Positions 36,141 to 50,076 of a stretch of 64,000 nt of DNA are shown one piece after another. The position numbers and the translations under genes are program-made. The stretch spans positions 17,973,872 to 18,037,871 of the forward strand of contig OZ234497.1 in assembly GCA_965153455.1 (NCBI GenBank), in the 5' to 3' direction. The stretch's first letter is position 1, and every line of letters starts with the position of its first letter. Under the pieces are notes generated by a model, which was given only the letters and a program-made list of their open reading frames with translations, did no database searches and was not told where the DNA came from. This DNA comes from Sphagnum compactum. Lineage: Eukaryota; Bryophyta; Sphagnopsida; Sphagnales.

Positions 36141-39100
36141 AGAGGAATGTGGAAAAAAAAAAACCTGGATTCTAAAAACTAGTATTTAGCGAATGCAACA
36201 CAAAATAAAAATAGCAAGCAAACAAACAAAAAATGAACATCACACGAACACTAAAAGACAAAAAAAGTTATTGTGACCAAAAGTGAAGCTTGGGCGTCAT
36301 TTTTATACACTTTCTTTATCCTTGACCCTAAACAATGCCTCCCCCTCCCTAGACGGTGTCGGTTTAAGAATCCTAAACCCTAAACTATGGAGAACCAGAT
36401 GCAAATTCTGTGAGAAAACCTGCCCAGTTCTCCAAAATTAAAAATAAAGAGAACTGATTCTCACAATTGGTTCTTGTTCTTGTTCATGTGAGAATTGGAG
36501 GTTGGTTCTCTATCCAGTTCTCACAATTAACCATGTCATCTGGTTCTCACTATGAGAACCAGGTCGAGAACTGGGTAAGGATTCGAGAACCGCCCAACAC
36601 TAGAGTATTCTAGGTTGGTGTTTCTGTTTCTTTCATGATAGTTCACCTCCTGTGTCAAAGAATCCGCTGCCCAACACCCTGAAAAAGTGTTTTCTTTGCA
36701 TTCTCAAGGCCAGTGTACCAAAAAAACAGGAAAACAAACAGCAGTCTCTAGACCTTGCCTAGACCTGCGGCTTCCCTAACCTGAAAACCCTAAACCTCAG
36801 GATAAAAATTCAAATTAAAACAAAAATTATGCCAATTTTTATTTATTATACACAATAAAATCATTTTGAACATGTAGATGTGTCCTACTCCATTATGAAC
36901 TTTTTGGATGTTTTGTTTTGGAAGTACAAACTTATTTTCCTCTTTTTTGCATTGCCCGAAAAAGCACATACTCCTTATTTTGTGACATTGTTCAGCTCCT
37001 TGCTGTGATTATATGACCAAAGAACAAATGTATCCCATCCAAAGTACTTGAATGACCAAACTAGTCCATAAAATATGTGTAAGGAGCTTGAATTTGTAAC
37101 TGAACTGTCCAAACGAAACTAATGCAGGGTGGGTGATTGTAGTCCTAAACCTAAATCCTATCCCTTGTGCCATAAACAACAGCAACAGGCCAGCTGCCGC
37201 TTATAGGTCTGGCTATTCACTTACACCAACTCATTAAGGATGGTAAGGATCTGTTATTGTCAATTTACACCCACTCCATAATCAGTGTGGGTCTCAATCA
37301 CATCCCTAGTTATTTCTTTTCTTTCTTGTTTTTCCCCTACTTTTCATTTGATTGGGCCATCATTGCATACTAGTTTTATTGCCATGAAGGGCAGAAACGA
37401 GAAAAATAGTTCAGGATTTTGCATGACAACATGAATCATAAGCAACTGCCTATCCATGATCAAGAAGCAGCCAGGAGTACTGGTCTTTTTGTGGGATTCC
37501 TTGTGATTGCAATTAACATGGTGGCTTCAGTACCGTTTTGAATTCCTGCCACGGGATTAAGTACTGATTTTTGTTCTTTTTCTCAAATTTTTGATTTGGC
37601 AGGAATTTCAAATTTGTAATGAATTAAAAACAGATTTTACCCCAGAAAGCAAAATTTTCCGAATAAAATGACGTAAAATAGCATAAAATTGTCTCCAAGA
37701 ATCACTGGGATGAAGCACAAACCCATATGAGTTCTTACATGTTCAAGGGTTGAACTACTAAAGGTTGAAGCAGCCATTTTGATGCCATCTGAGTGTGTTG
37801 CAAATCTTTTCAGCCATCATTTCAGGCCCCCACATCACCAACTACTTGATCAAATGTTCTTATGTCACAGATTTCCACAGTCAGATAGTGCATGTTGATT
37901 TAGGGCTATTGGATTGAATTTCTATGCCTTGGGAAGTATGCGTACATGAGAGAAAACATACAGGGTTGCTAATGTTATTGGGGCCAATGTCAACCTCACA
38001 CATTATTCCCCTGTGTAGTACCTAGCTTGATCTTGATGGATTTGAAAGCTTAACATGTACATAGCATGTGAAATGTACAACAAAAGCCTCATTATGATCA
38101 CACCCTTTGGCTACTAGGGCTTTTTCTGATTTTTTATGTTCTCATCAGTGGTTTTTTTCTCTCTTTCTCGTATTGGAATTTTGATGAAATTTAACCAAAA
38201 AATTAGCAAAATTATTCGAATTTACACTAGCAAAATAAAAATTCCAAAAAGTCCCAATTTCTTTGTCAAAAATTAGAAAATTTTTGCCAGAAAAAAAAAC
38301 ACTGTTTCTCTGGTCACATAATTCCATAGCCAGATAGTGCATGTTGATTTGCAGGTTATTCTGGCTTTGAAATGAATTTTATGCCTTGTGAAGTAAGTGT
38401 ACATGACCCAGAAGGCTGGCTACTTAATATTGAATTTCACCTAGTTATTAATCAGGTTATTGATAACCTTCCAATTGGTTATTGATTTTTTGATAACTAA
38501 TTAATAAATTAACAAGCATTGAATTTTAAAATTTTAACAGTTTACTTAAGGTGAAAGTATGATTGGGTGGACACACTAAGAACAATAAAAAGAATGATTG
38601 AGAAACTAAAATTAGCAAATAATGTTCATGGGTTTTTTCTTTTAAACGTTTTCATTGAAGTATAGATTTTTTTTTTCATGTTAATGTATTGCATGTCAAA
38701 ATATTTGGTCTTATATTTTCGCTGGATTTTTTTTTTGGAGAATTGCTACAGATTTATATTCGTAATTGTAATGGCCCTTCAAGAATCACGATCCTAAACT
38801 TTAGAAATTCACAACTATATTATATTTACTCAATTAATTACCTAATAAAATATTCAAATAAAATAACATCTAAAATAATTTTGAAAACTATATCTAGAAA
38901 AAATCAAGCATTGTTTCAAAAATGTTCCTTACCAAAACATTTTGTAAATGCAATGAATAGGAACATCAAAATCTTAAATATTATTTACATCATTAAACTT
39001 TCAAAGTCTAGATAACCCAGTTAATGTAATCAGTTCAAAAAAATCTATTAGAACCGTTTCTTTTAAAGATTTATTTCATTTTAAAAAAGTTCAACAAGTC

Positions 39101-40462
39101 CAAAAAATGATGGATACACTAGTGTTAGAAATCAACCTGGTTACATGTTTTATTTTTTTCCCTAAGAAAATTGCGTATTGTGCTATCTCAGTTTCTATCT
39201 CGGTTTTCTTTTTTGGAAAATGGAAGGATCATGGTCTTTAAGTCCTACTGATTTTTCGGGGTTTCACATTAATAACCTGGACCCACAACATTTGGATGCA
39301 GGTAAAAATACCCATGGATTGAGGTACATCCACCTTTGACATTTGGAAATGCTAGGTTTCAGGAGACATCCATGGATGAATCTTTCGGACCTTATCCCGA
39401 TCTCATCTACCTTAAGCAAACACAACAACTTCTGAACATTGGGCAGAATAACAATAAGCATGGCATTCACTGTGACAGCGGAGCAACATCCAACTTGGAA
39501 ATAACATAAAGAAAATTGGGCAGCCCACAGATGACGGCTGAAATCTCAATGTAAACCTTCAAATTAACATCAAGCATATTGCCTGCATAGAATCCACTTC
39601 AGTTATATATTTTTCGAGTCACATACAACAGCCTAATGAAACACATAAAATGCGAATATCAGTCTAATGAATGCCATACAATGTACAGGCAAGTTTTTGT
39701 ATGTCTCTTTGAACTCATCACAGCTGCATGATTCATACACCGCTAGGCTCCTTCCTTGCTAGGCTCCTTCCTTGCAAGGAAAAGAAGACACACTGACTAC
39801 GAAGCACAAAAATAATGTTAATGCTCAATGCTGGTGACTTATTAGAGAGACATAATGCAGAATTCTTGGTTTCACCCCAACAGTAATTAGAATTCAAGCT
39901 CCCAGAATCAAGCAACATGTTAGACTCCTACCACTGATCACCTTATGAATTATTCATGTGGTAGCTGGAATTTGCTGCCTTCCAAATCTGCGGCAACATG
40001 CACATTATTAGACATGATTTGAAAGGATTTAGACAGTAGTTTCATATATCACCTGGATGAAACCAAAAACATTTTGACAAATAGGAATATGTCACGCTTA
40101 CCTCACACCTAATCATGAAGGGCACACCATGTGACACCAATGTTGTGTAAACCACTGATTATGTCTACACACATTTAATGTTTTCCCATCCTCAACACCC
40201 ACGCATATTTTTTGCCTACCATGATGTTGCTGTAGCCAGTGGTCTAAGGATAGTGAACGAGCGCCTGGATTCCAGGCCGGTGGGTGGAGGCAGCCCCTCG
40301 AAGACGGTAATAGTTTGGGCAGGCTGGTGGGTGGAGGCAGCCCCTTGAAGACGGTAATAGTTTGGGCTCGTACGTTGATTTTTAAAAGCCCACTTTAATG
40401 GACTGGTTCCATACCATACCTCTTTCTTCTGCAACTCCCTGTATGCTTACACTTGGAGACAA

Positions 40463-43400
40463 GCAATGGGTGCAGTTCCTGAACTTTTAAGATTTCAAAC
40501 AAATAAATAAATCATCTGCATCAATTTTGCATCATAATTCTGATTCTTCCCCCATAAAATTTTTGTTCTCAAAATCTTCATTTTCTGCACTTAGTGAGAA
40601 TACCAAATAAAACGTGGGAAAATCATAACACAGTGCCAATCAAGCTTCAGTTCAAATAAATTTTGCCTTGCATTGGAATGCAATTCTGGGGAAAATCTAG
40701 GTGAGTTGCTGGGAGCTCTATGCCATTTCCACTGTTTGGCAAAGTGCTGTTCCTATGCTCAAATTATTAAATTTGTGAAGCACTATTCACTAAACTTGTG
40801 CACCAGTTGATTCTTTCTGTGGGCAGTTCAACTCATAATCAGTACAAATATGCAGGCCTCGCCAACCCTGTGTGCGTACAATAACAAATTGCATCATTGC
40901 CACAATACAGTTTTCCTTCACAACCCATAACCACAACAAAAACAAAAGATGCATAAATTATGATAGAGTCAAGATAGCTACTTGATCTGGATTTTATTAT
41001 ATGCAATCAATTTTGTTGAAAATGTTTAGTTGCAACCAAATAAAATTGGGGATCAGGTTTTGCACTGAGTTCAACTCCTGCCCTGAGAAGAATTCACGCA
41101 GTGCTGTCTCAAGCATGAAATGTTCTTGGGCTTATTGTACAGGGCAGCTTAGGTGAAGAGAGTTTTGACTCAACCAATCTGGGAAGGGAAACACTCATTG
41201 GGTCTGAAAGTTGAAAATGCAATATATTTTGCAACAACCATAAGCTTTTGAATAATACTGTTACTTAACAAAAAAACTATTCAACTGCACTAAATCTCCA
41301 GAAGACGCTACATACGGATACAGATCACTAAGGCAAACTTACACAAAAGTTCTTACAGATATACCCTTTACCTTTGTCTTACAAAATAGAAATTGGCAAA
41401 TTGTTTAATAAAATCGTATTCGGCAAGCCGCACTATGACTACAATCAGACGACAAATATCAGAAAAGAAAAAGTTTTGAACGTGTGAAGTTCAAGCAATA
41501 AAATTATGAACAACATGCTAAAGCAACGTTAATGGCCACTACTTATACAATTCTGAAACAAGTTCACAAATGCATTTAAGGCAAAGTTTTTGAAGTTGAA
41601 TAAGATCAATTGCAAGAAAGTTATGACCAAATCATCACATATGGAAGTTATGTACAAATCTATACTGAGCAACTAAAATCAACGTTTGCGCATGTTTGTA
41701 AGGAATTGTTAAGAACATGCATATCAACATCGTCTTCGAATCACCAGAGTCAACTGGAGGCCCAATATATTTCGACATGCATGCTTCAAAGAGTGTTGGA
41801 GCTGATAACTTGCCCAGGTAGCTCTTTTACAAGAAGGGTAGGAGTTCGGAAGAAAGCATTACCTGCACAAATTTATAGCACTTGATCCCGCCTGAAATCT
41901 GCAAACATGGTCTGTTCTGAATTTTTTTAAGACGTTCATGATATAGCTACTGATCCATGAAAAAACCTTTGCAGATGCAAAATGCAAAATGCAAATTGCA
42001 GCTTATACAGTTTGTAATAGATCACCATACCCCGCAGATATCTAGCTGCACTCTTTCATGCTGTAGAAACATAGAGGATTGGTTCAAAGCTATGCTTTCA
42101 TGATGTAGCTGACCTATCCTTGCACTGATTCTTTGGAGATGTAAAATAGAAGCTGCAGCGAACATCAGTATAAGATAATCTGGATCTGATCTCGTTGAGA
42201 CATCAAAGTCATCGCTTGCTTCAAATTACTGCATGGAAGAAAAATTTACCTGAGGTGTTCTTCTGTGGTTCCCGGGCAATGTCATGAAACGAAACCTCTG
42301 ATAGAAGGTGTTAAATTGAGCTGAGTTACTACATCGCTTACTTAGATCTATTACAGAGAAGAATCATCAAACATACCTTGCCTGCTGCAGGCAAGATGGC
42401 TTGTTGCAAGTTGCTAGCAAGCAAGAAACCATTGACTTCCTTTGTGAAAACTTGCCCGTTCCCAGTTCACAATTAACTCCATTACCCTTTCCAAAGAATG
42501 AAATCATCAATGGTTCTATTCCTTGGAGAGAGTAATGAAAGCAACTGCCAACGGTGACCGGGTAAGTTTGAACCACAAAGACCTCCATCACAAATATGTT
42601 TTGCAGGTTGACCATCACCTTCCTTTGTGAAAACTTGCCCGTTCACAGTTTACACTTAACTCCTTAACCCTTTCCAAGGAATGGAACCCTTGATGAAAAT
42701 GATCCATGATTCCTTGGAGAGGGTAATGAAAGCAACTGCCAACAGTGACCGGGTAAGTTTGAACCACAAAGACTTCCATCACAAATATGTTTTGCAGGTT
42801 GACCATCAGTTTCCTTCGTGAAAACTTGCCCGTTCCCAGTAAACACTTAACTCCTTTACCCTTTCCAAGGAATGGAACCCTTGATGAAAATGATCCATGA
42901 TTCCTTGGAGAGGGTAATGAAAGCAACTGCCAACAGTGACCGGGTAAGTTTGAACCACAAAGACCTCCATCACAAATATGTTTTGCAGGTTGACCATCAG
43001 TTTCTTTCGTGAAAACTTGCCCGTTCACAGTTCACACTTAACTCCTTTACCCTTTCCAAGGAATGGAACCCTTGATGAAAATGATCCATGATTCCTTGGA
43101 GAGGGTAATGAAAGCAACTGCCAACAGTGATCGGGTAAGTTTGAACCACAAAGACATCCGTCACAAATATGTTTTGCAGGTTGACCATCAGTTTCCTTTG
43201 TGAAAACTTGCCCGTTCCCGGTTCACAATTAACTCCATTACCATTTCCAAGGAATAGAACCTTGATGAAAATGATCCATGATTCCTTGGAGAGGGTAATG
43301 AAAGCAACTGCCAACAGTGATCGGGTAAGTTTGAACCACAAAGACATCCGTCACAAATATGTTTTGCAGGTTGACCATCACCTTCCTTTGTGAAAACTTG

Positions 43401-46400
43401 CCCGTTCCCAGTTCACAATTAACTCCATTACCATTTCCAAGGAATGGAACCCTTGATGAAAATGATCCATGATTCCTTGGAGAGGGTAATGAAAGCAACT
43501 GCCAACAGTGATCGGGTAAGTTTAACCACAAAGACATCCGTCACAAATATGTTTTGCAGGTTGACCATCAGTTTCCTTTGTGAAAACTTGCCCGTTCCCA
43601 GTTCACAATTAACTCCATTACCATTTCCAAGGAATGGAACCCTTGATGAAAATGATCCATGATTCCTTGGAGAGGGTAATGAAAGAAACTGCCAACAGTG
43701 ATCGGGTAAGTTTGAACCACATCCGTCACAAATATGTTTTGCAGGTTGACCATCAGTTTCCTTTGTGAAAACTTGCCCGTTCCCAGTTCACAATTAACTC
43801 CATTACCATTTCCAAGGAATGGAACCATGAAAGTGATCCATGATTCCTTGGAGAGGGTAATGAAAGCAACTGCCAACAGTGACCGGGTAAGTTTGAACCA
43901 CAAAGAACTCCATCACAAATATATTTGTAGATTGACTTGTGCAGAAGGTTCCAACATGCCGGTCGAAAAAGCTTAGAAAACTCAAAAAAATAGCCTCTAT
44001 AACAGAAAGCCACTCCACACCGAGGCTGGAGATCCAAACAGGTACTCAAGAGAAACTATAAAAGTACTTAAGCTCTTCCTGGAAGCTATCATTGATCAAG
44101 AGGAATCGAGATATGTAACGGAGTTGGAACACCATATATATTTGACGCTAATATGTAGAGAAGCTAGCCTTTGTTGCAGTTGCACCAGCAGCTAGAGATT
44201 GTCTTGAAAGACTAAAGGGATTGTGCATTAGGAAAGCTTGCAGGAGTAACAGGCAAAGGAGAAACTCTCAAATCTGAGAAGAGGTCGACGAGTGCGCTCC
44301 TTAAGAAGGCGTAGCGAACTTGTTCAAACCCACTTGCTCTGCACGGCTGCCATCATGTCATTTCACGTAGGAGACCGTTGTCAGGGCTACGGAGGAGAGA
44401 CCGTTGTCACGGACTCTCGGCTAGGAGACCGTTGGCAGGGCTACGGAGTAGAGACCGTTTCGTGGCTACAGCAACAAAGCAGGAAAGAATAATGTCTGGC
44501 TGCACGATAATCTGGAGATTACTAGGGACTGACGAAAATTAGCGTGTACCATTAGGATGATTTCATGTCTCACTGGATTGAAAGCCAGGAAAGTTAACAG
44601 ACATCAAGGCTTTGTGTAACATAAGCATCGATTAACAGAGTGGTGGTCTGCCAAGAGTGATTTGTGATAAGGCAAGTGTGACATTTTGTTTGCACGAAGA
44701 TGGTTTTGTTCGATCCAGGTGATATATGGACCCACCCATGTGTAAATCCCTTCGAGTCATTTCGAAAATGTGCATGTTGCCGATGAATTCATCTGAGGCC
44801 AAGGTCATGGAAGGTCCTATATAAATTCCCGCAGCGCCCCCATAAATAGTTCCATAATATGATAGATGAGTGGTGGGGAGCTTCCATGATTTATTCTGGG
44901 TGGTTCTAACTTCCTACTGTTGGTATAGAACCAACTATTCAGCATTCGGTCTCGAGGAAAGAAAATATTGGCCAGTTTTTTTTTTCTAGTATTTGGTAAT
45001 CATTGGATCTTCTAAGGAAGAACTGCAATTCTAAGGAGTTCAAAGGGACATGCAAAACCTTCATTGAACGTTGTGTGATGTCCATTAGACCGATTTTATG
45101 CTGTTGTCTGTGAATTTGAAAATGTAACTGAATTTTTTACTCCCTGCAGGCAACATTAGGCATATCTGGTTGATTTTGATTTATGTTGTCATACATAATC
45201 ATGAATGTTGTTTTTCCTTTCTGGCCCTTGCGAATAAAATGAACATGCTTGATGATAGCATATGATCTGACAAAATGTAGAGAACATGAAAAATGAGGAA
45301 GAAAAGAAAAAACTAACCACCTGAGATAACGCACACTTGTTACATGGAGTTGGTGTCAATTGATAAGATGAGACTCCTTAAGTTGTCCTCAAGAGTTGGT
45401 GTGACTGAACAGCCAGACCTATCAGCAGTTGGCCTGCTGCTGTTGCTTACAGTGCAAAGGATCGTATTTGGTGTGAGCGAATAGCCAGACCCATCAGCAG
45501 TTGGCCTGTTTCTGTTAATTACCAGTGCAAAGGAGTGGCTTCCAATTTAGGACCACAACCACCAGCTGCATTATTTTGGTGTGGATGGGCGAGCTAACCA
45601 TTCAAGTTTACACATCTTGCAGTAACGTGCTCCGAGTACTTATTATGTGATTCATTTGCCCACAGTCATAAGAAATTTCTGACCTATCATGAAAGAAAAC
45701 AAACAATGACGGGTTGAAATGATATTGTAGGAATGTTAATGGTAAGCACAAGGACTCACACAGAAAGACCAGTAGTCCTGCCTGTGCTTCTTAGCCATGG
45801 ATACCTAGTGGATTCTGATTCATTCTATCATGCATTATGTCGCAGGAATGATTTCCTTTCTGGCCTTGGCCATAAAACTAATAGGTAAAGCTAGATCTCA
45901 ATCTCATGAAGAGTAATGGGCGAAAAAAAGAGAGAGCAATAACAAGAACGAACAACAGACTCCTTACTGTACCTAAGGAGTTGGTTTGAGAGAATACCAA
46001 TAAGCAGCAGGTGGCCTGTTGTTCTTTCCGGTACGCAGGACGGCTCAAGAGTAAAGGAAAGAGGAAAAAAAAAGAGAAATAACTGATGTGAAAGTGACCC
46101 ACATTTTTAGTGGAATCAAGGTGTACATTGAAAAGAACAGACAACAGACTCCTTACCGTGCTTAAGGAGTTGGCGTGACAAAATGGCAATACAGCAGGTG
46201 GCCCGTTGCTTTTTACAGCGCTAAGGACTGACTTAAAAGAGGAAGAGTAAGGGAGAAACAAAAGAAGAGAAATAACTGATGTAACAGAAACCCACATTTT
46301 TTGTGGAGTCAAAATTTAAATTGAAAAGAACAGACAACAGACTCCTTACTGGCCTCAAGGAGCTGGTGTGAGACAATGGCAATACCAATAAGCAGCAGGT

Positions 46401-48393
46401 GGGCTGTTGTTGTTACAGTGCAAAGGATTGGCTTTAAAGATGAAGAGTAAGGGAAAAACAAAAGAAGAAAAAGAACTGATGTGACAGCTCAGGCTTACAG
46501 TTTTTATGGAGTTGGTGTGAATTGAAAAGAACAGACAACAGACCCCTTAAAGTCCTCAAGGAGTTGGTGTGAGAAAATGGCAATACCAATATGCAGCAGG
46601 TGGCCTGTTGTTGTTGTTTACAGTATAAAGGACCGGCTTTGAATTGAGGATCACCATCACTAGCTGCATTGTCTTGTGTCGACGGTCCAGGTACTCATTC
46701 AAGCTGTTTACACATATTGTGGTAGGGTCCTCAGAGTACTCCATTTGTCCAGAAAGTACTCTGAGGACCTACCACATCCTCCCTTAATGCTGGTTCTTGC
46801 ATGAAAACCACCAGTTCTTTGAAAATTCTCAAAAGCCCAAAACCAGAGGTTTATAAGCTTTTCTAGTGAATTTTGATAAAGCAATTGTACACAAATCATA
46901 ATTCAAGATATTTCGACAGTCCATTAAATTTTCTTGCATCCAAAAGTCCCTAGTAACCAAGGCTGTGATCATAACAAGGCTTTGTTGTACCTTTGGCATG
47001 CATTTATATACATGTAAACTTGCAAAATTCAATATGACTAAGGCGAAGGTAGGTGTGGGAACAATGTGTGACATGTGACATCGATTACCACCCTTGTGCC
47101 TTTTATATGTCATGTAGAAGTACTTCCCAAGGGATACAAAATCAATGGAAACCCAGAATAAGCCCCAAATCAACATGCACTATCTGGCTCTTGAATTATG
47201 TGACCTGAGAACATTTGGTCAACCAGTTGATGTGGGTATGGCTGGAATGTACATTTTCGTGCCAGAAAAGATGAGAGGCCTACTTGTATGGTATCAAATG
47301 GGTGTTTAAACCTATGGTAAGTTAGCCAGACCCTTGAACATACAATTGAGTTCTACGTGGGTTTATGCTTTCATCCCATTACAGGAAATTAAATTTTAAA
47401 ATGGTAATGAAGGGATGTTAATGTTAGGTGTCACAAGGATTCCAGCAGAAAGACCAGGACTCCTAGCTAAACTTGTTGGTTATGAAGAGCTGGTTGATTC
47501 TGATCGATTTTGTCATGCATAATACTGAGTGATGTTTTTTCTTTGTGTCCCTGGCAGTAAAACTAATTTGCTGACTTAGTCTAGGCACAGGATATTTGTA
47601 TTATTTAGAAATAATTAAATGGATTTTGGGACTTTTACCATGGTACCAACTTGGGTGCTGGTTCACCCAAGGTGTGGGAGAACAACTAGAGAAACGGGAA
47701 AAAAAGCTGGTCATGTGAGAGAGACCCGCACTTACTACGAATTGGTAGAAAGTGATAAGGCCAGACTCCTTACCATTCTTGAGGAGTTGGTGTGAGTGAA
47801 TTGTCAGACCTGTAAGCAACAAGTGGCCTGTTGCTGTTGTATACCATGCAAAGGACTGGCTTTAATAGTAGGACCACTATCTCCAGCTGCATTATTTCTG
47901 TGTGGACAGTTCTGTAGGCTGTAAGTACTTAATCAAGCTGTCTACACATCTTGCAGTATGGTGCTCTGAGTGCTTTTCATGTGTTCCATTTGTCCACTAA
48001 GTAAGAATCTGACCTATCATGAAATAAAGCAAAATGACACTTGAAATATTGAGAGAGAGTGAGGGAGGAAAAAAAGGTATTACTTCTGTGCTAGCCAAGA
48101 ACACCACCTGGATACCATGGGACTTTGGACTCATTTGACACAATGCAAAATGTGAGGTTAAGTGCTGTACGGAAGACTTCTTTACTATAGCTGTCAAATT
48201 ATTTCCAAAGAAATGCTCTCCATACCTACACAATGTGTTTTATTTTCAATTTTGTGATGTTGCTCAAGTGATGATCATCCATAAGTATATTTAGCCGAAT
48301 TTGGCAATATTCAAGATATGAAAGTAAAAAATCTTAAGCATACTTTCATATGGTAGAAAACTTCTGGCAATTTTGGAGGAATTTTAAAACAAA
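40463..48393 (-). repeat. IR2 right arm
   Basis: The arm is the reverse complement of 22461-29948. It keeps the empty site for Helitron 2 (47378/47379), has the expanded satellite and an extra 50 bp or so near 40681. The arms differ by scattered substitutions and small indels, so they are not identical copies of one another. Confidence 0.92.
42420..43925 (-). repeat. 190-bp satellite, about 8 copies
   Basis: The block GGGTAAGTTTGAACCACAAAG recurs about every 190 bp, with variants, from about 42560 to 43890; one unit has a short deletion in it. This is the mirrored form of the left-arm array at 27310-28060, with about twice as many units. Neighbouring units share private changes (for example ACATCCGTCACAAA against ACCTCCATCACAAA), as expected if units were copied locally. 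Confidence 0.88.
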
Positions 48394-49516
48394 GTGCTTG
48401 TACAAGAGGTAAAGTCTCTAGTTTCCCAAAAGAGCCCAGTGTAACTTGTCACAAAATTTGGAAGGGAAAGAAGGAAGGAAGGATTCTTCCTGGGGTAATC
48501 TCAGAGTCAGATGCCTGCTTTTCTCACTATTCTCCAATGCCTGTTTTTCTCTTGTATTATAATACAAGTATGGCATTCCCATGCAGAAGAAAGCAGCAGT
48601 CATGAGAATAAGTTAATTAAAAGCACCCATCAATTTGCACCTAATTATAAATAAATAAACTAATTAATTTACCCATCAATTTGGAACGAAAGTACCAGGA
48701 TTTTATTTTTTTCAATTTTGTGAGGTGGGTGCAATAATCTACAAGAGGAATTAGCCAAATTTGGCTACAGGTTAGTGAGATAGACAGACAAGTAATTTTT
48801 AAGAAGAAAGTTGCTATATTCTGGTGAATTGTTGAAATTTAATTGTCTAAATATGGTGACAAATTGAATCATAATTTTTTTGCACTTACGCATATTGTTG
48901 GCCTTGCAAGGAAAGAAATTATATTAAAAAAAAGGAATGATCCAATGGGAGACTCGCCAGTGGCAACTGCACAATCTCATTGTCCCTCAGTCTATCCACA
49001 ATATGTGTGTATGTATGTGTATTTCGGCTTTACCCTTTGTGCCATCCATCGCTACAGCTGTTTTCTTTAGTGTTTGAACCCTGTATTGGGTTTCATTGCA
49101 TTTTCTTCTTCTTCTTCGTCTTGGCTTGATTTTTACCTTGAAGTTCTTTGTGCAACGTGGGCCTTATGTTGCTGCAGCTCACCTGGAGTCTGGGCTTTGA
49201 TCCTCTTGGTCTTGGTAAGGATGCCTAATTTGCCCCTAAACCCTAAAACATTTCTTGTCTGCTTCCAATACAAGCAGGCAGAGTAAAATTTTGCATAATT
49301 CACACAGAATATTGAGCAGCTCTAATTATGTACGCACATATCATGATATTGTTTATGGCCGTAGAGTTTTCACAGAATGTAGTTCAAGACGTATTCATGC
49401 CTCCGGCACATATGCTGATATTTGGTTACATGATGGTTTGATGCAGCTCTGGATTGATACACATGAATTTTTTTTCTTATACTGATGATGCTCGGGCATG
49501 TGACTCAACGCTGCAG
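48394..49516. other. No supported gene
   Basis: AT-rich sequence right of IR2 with short frames only. A TTCTTCTTCTTCGTC run occurs near 49105. Confidence 0.4.
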
Positions 49517-49757
49517 GATCTGCGCCTGAGTGGCTCAAATGGTTTGTGCAATCTGAGATTGTACACTGCTGATGAACCATGCTTGGAGCGGCTGGTATCT
49601 TCATTCCTGAGGCCCTTACCAAGGTTGGAATTCTCAATACCCCGTCATGGTTCACTGCAGGAGAGGCTACATACTTCACAAATTCTACAACAGTGTTTGT
49701 GGTGGAAATCATTCTCTTTGCATGGGCAGAGGGAAGGAGATGGGATTATATCCTACG
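49517..49757 (+). pseudogene. LHCA2: Photosystem I antenna protein fragment (Lhca2-like), broken
   Basis: One exon of a chlorophyll a/b-binding protein is present, after a CAG acceptor at 49516 and before a possible GT donor at 49758. Recognisable blocks are [39 protein letters not shown] and WAEGRRW, the order found in Lhca2-type proteins of the thylakoid. Between the first two blocks, where the family has Arg-Trp-Ala, the codons read TGA TGA ACC. Each differs by one transition from CGA, TGG and GCC. No other antenna exon is found nearby. It is therefore a dead fragment, on the strand opposite to the neighbouring PH-gene fragment. Confidence 0.85.
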
Positions 49758-50076
49758 GTGTGAGATTTTATCCCACCCACACACAATGAAAACTGGACAT
49801 CTGTTTTACACCATGAATGTTTCAGGAGAAGGGGCTAAGAAGAACAAACCAAGCCAAGATACCAAATCAGGGTTCTGTTGGATAAAACTAACAGATTGGG
49901 CAGGTGCCTGCAATTGAGCTATGTTTAATGTAGATTTTTGCTCTACACTAAAGATAGATGAGCTGTTTTGCTTGATCCTTGCCAGCTCAAAGAACAATTA
50001 ACACTAACACATATGAGAAGACCTCATCATAGTATCAACAGACCTCCAGTAAGCAAAAATGAGCAAGGAGGCATAC

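Larger units (their letters stand above)
32203..36602 (-). mobile_element. Complete 4.4 kb hAT transposon
   Basis: The left end CAGTGTTGGGTGGTTC and right end (read inward) TAGTGTTGGGCGGTTC are terminal inverted repeats. They are flanked by an identical 8-bp duplication, GAGTATTC (32195-32202 and 36603-36610), the size made by hAT transposases. Just inside each end is a near-perfect palindrome of GGTTCTCA and TGAGAACC (32214-32237; 36540-36562), and the motif GAGAACC recurs through both subterminal regions. A decayed transposase lies on the minus strand and a purine-rich minisatellite lies between it and the right end. Since the transposase is broken, the copy would need a helper in trans. 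Confidence 0.93.
29949..40462. other. IR2 spacer
   Basis: This 10.5 kb stretch separates the IR2 arms. It contains scattered pieces of the same module family as the arms (31240-32045 and 37065-38000), the complete hAT element (32203-36602) and AT-rich sequence (38400-39200). No host gene is supported. Confidence 0.75.

Noticed and set aside
49570-49578. Idea that stops in pseudogenes are repaired by U-to-C RNA editing as in some plant organelles
   Set aside because: The genes are nuclear, the Trp codon would need A-to-G, and frameshifts occur as well; decay explains them better.
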